64,000 nt of DNA from Saprospiraceae bacterium (GTDB lineage Bacteria; Bacteroidota; Bacteroidia; Chitinophagales; Saprospiraceae), in contig JAHDFP010000001.1 of assembly GCA_020628095.1 (NCBI GenBank), positions 372,001 through 436,000 on the forward strand. The letters are read 5' to 3'. This document shows, piece by piece, positions 63,834 to 64,000 of this stretch (the first letter of the stretch is position 1; each line of letters opens with the position of its first letter). The notes below the pieces were generated by a model. It did not search any database. It saw only the letters and a list, made by a program, of their open reading frames with translations, and was not told where the DNA came from. A program made the translations under genes and the position numbers.

Positions 63834-64000
63834 GCGATCTGACCAATGAACAAATAAATTACCTTTTCGATTTTGTAAAATCGAAAAATGTACCGCATCT
63901 CGACACACAATGTGAGATCGTAGATCACCTCGCATGCGCCGTAGAAGATCTAAGGTCTACTAAGAGTCATTTGAGTTTTGAGACAGCACTTGAGATGGTT
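63830..64000 (+). CDS. Hypothetical protein coupled to PadR (partial, right edge)
   Basis: The first 57 codons of a gene begin at ATG 63830, overlapping the PadR stop. The N-terminus (MSDLTNEQINYLFDFVKSKN, then CEIVDHLACAVEDLR) is helical and resembles the start of a family of Bacteroidota proteins that follow PadR genes, which continue into membrane segments. The rest is outside the window, so function cannot be told. Confidence 0.7.
   Translation, partial: MSDLTNEQINYLFDFVKSKNVPHLDTQCEIVDHLACAVEDLRSTKSHLSFETALEMV

Overview
The window looks like a chromosomal segment of an aerobic, Gram-negative Bacteroidota bacterium, most likely from the Saprospiria/Saprospiraceae side of the phylum. This is inferred from gene content, not from a database match. 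Support comes from the alternative complex III operon joined to cytochrome oxidase, the Na+-NQR operon, an lpxC-fabZ fusion, type IX secretion (T9SS) sorting domains of both A and B type, TAnnTTTG-type promoters, and AT-rich DNA. I see no tRNA, rRNA, insertion sequence, prophage or CRISPR array.

Layout. 1-11.8 kb (minus strand) is one respiratory operon, actABCDEF-coxB-coxA, moving electrons from quinol to oxygen; coxA runs off the left edge. Subunit II carries a C-terminal OmpA-like domain, ActC carries a helix-hairpin-helix tail, and four consecutive subunits have histidine-rich stretches. 11.8-17.1 kb holds housekeeping genes: thyA, an amino-acid:cation symporter, folK with an apparent CTG start, a deoxynucleoside kinase, and lysS. 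17.2-24.5 kb is one giant secreted protein with 22 tandem 52-residue repeats and a type B sorting domain. A 20-bp perfect hairpin separates it from parE.

26.7-33.5 kb contains two ECF sigma-factor modules facing each other across a PhoD-like lipoprotein gene. The first (plus strand) links an LVIVD-repeat lipoprotein, a probable outer-membrane barrel, an ECF sigma factor and a membrane-anchored barrel-like protein. The second (minus strand, 32.2-37.2 kb) links a Cys-rich T9SS-sorted protein, a membrane-anchored TPR-CHAT protease-like protein, an ECF sigma factor and a TPR-containing membrane protein in anti-sigma position. This second module is the best candidate here for an undescribed signalling system: its parts suggest proteolysis-linked transmembrane signalling, but that role is inference.

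37.2-40.1 kb holds small metabolic and envelope genes (CBM9-like protein, queE, a RidA-family gene, a TlpA-like thioredoxin, a lipocalin-like lipoprotein). 40.1-46.4 kb is nqrABCDEF, whose NqrA has an unusual N-terminal membrane segment. 46.7-52.1 kb is a second giant secreted protein with a P-domain, dockerin-like repeats and a type A sorting domain. 52.4-57.7 kb has a DUF3667 protein, a MerR regulator, an orphan ABC ATPase and lpxD-lpxC/fabZ-lpxA. 58.0-60.2 kb has hemC and hemD separated by a degenerate DnaQ-fold gene. 60.2-64.0 kb has adk, rplY, prs, an EamA transporter, a PadR regulator and a partial gene at the right edge.

Together the window pairs energy metabolism (quinone reduction by NQR, quinol oxidation by ACIII, oxygen reduction by Cox) with large surface proteins and envelope sensing. 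The act and nqr operons share a near-identical 15-base sequence just after their candidate promoters, which hints at common control.
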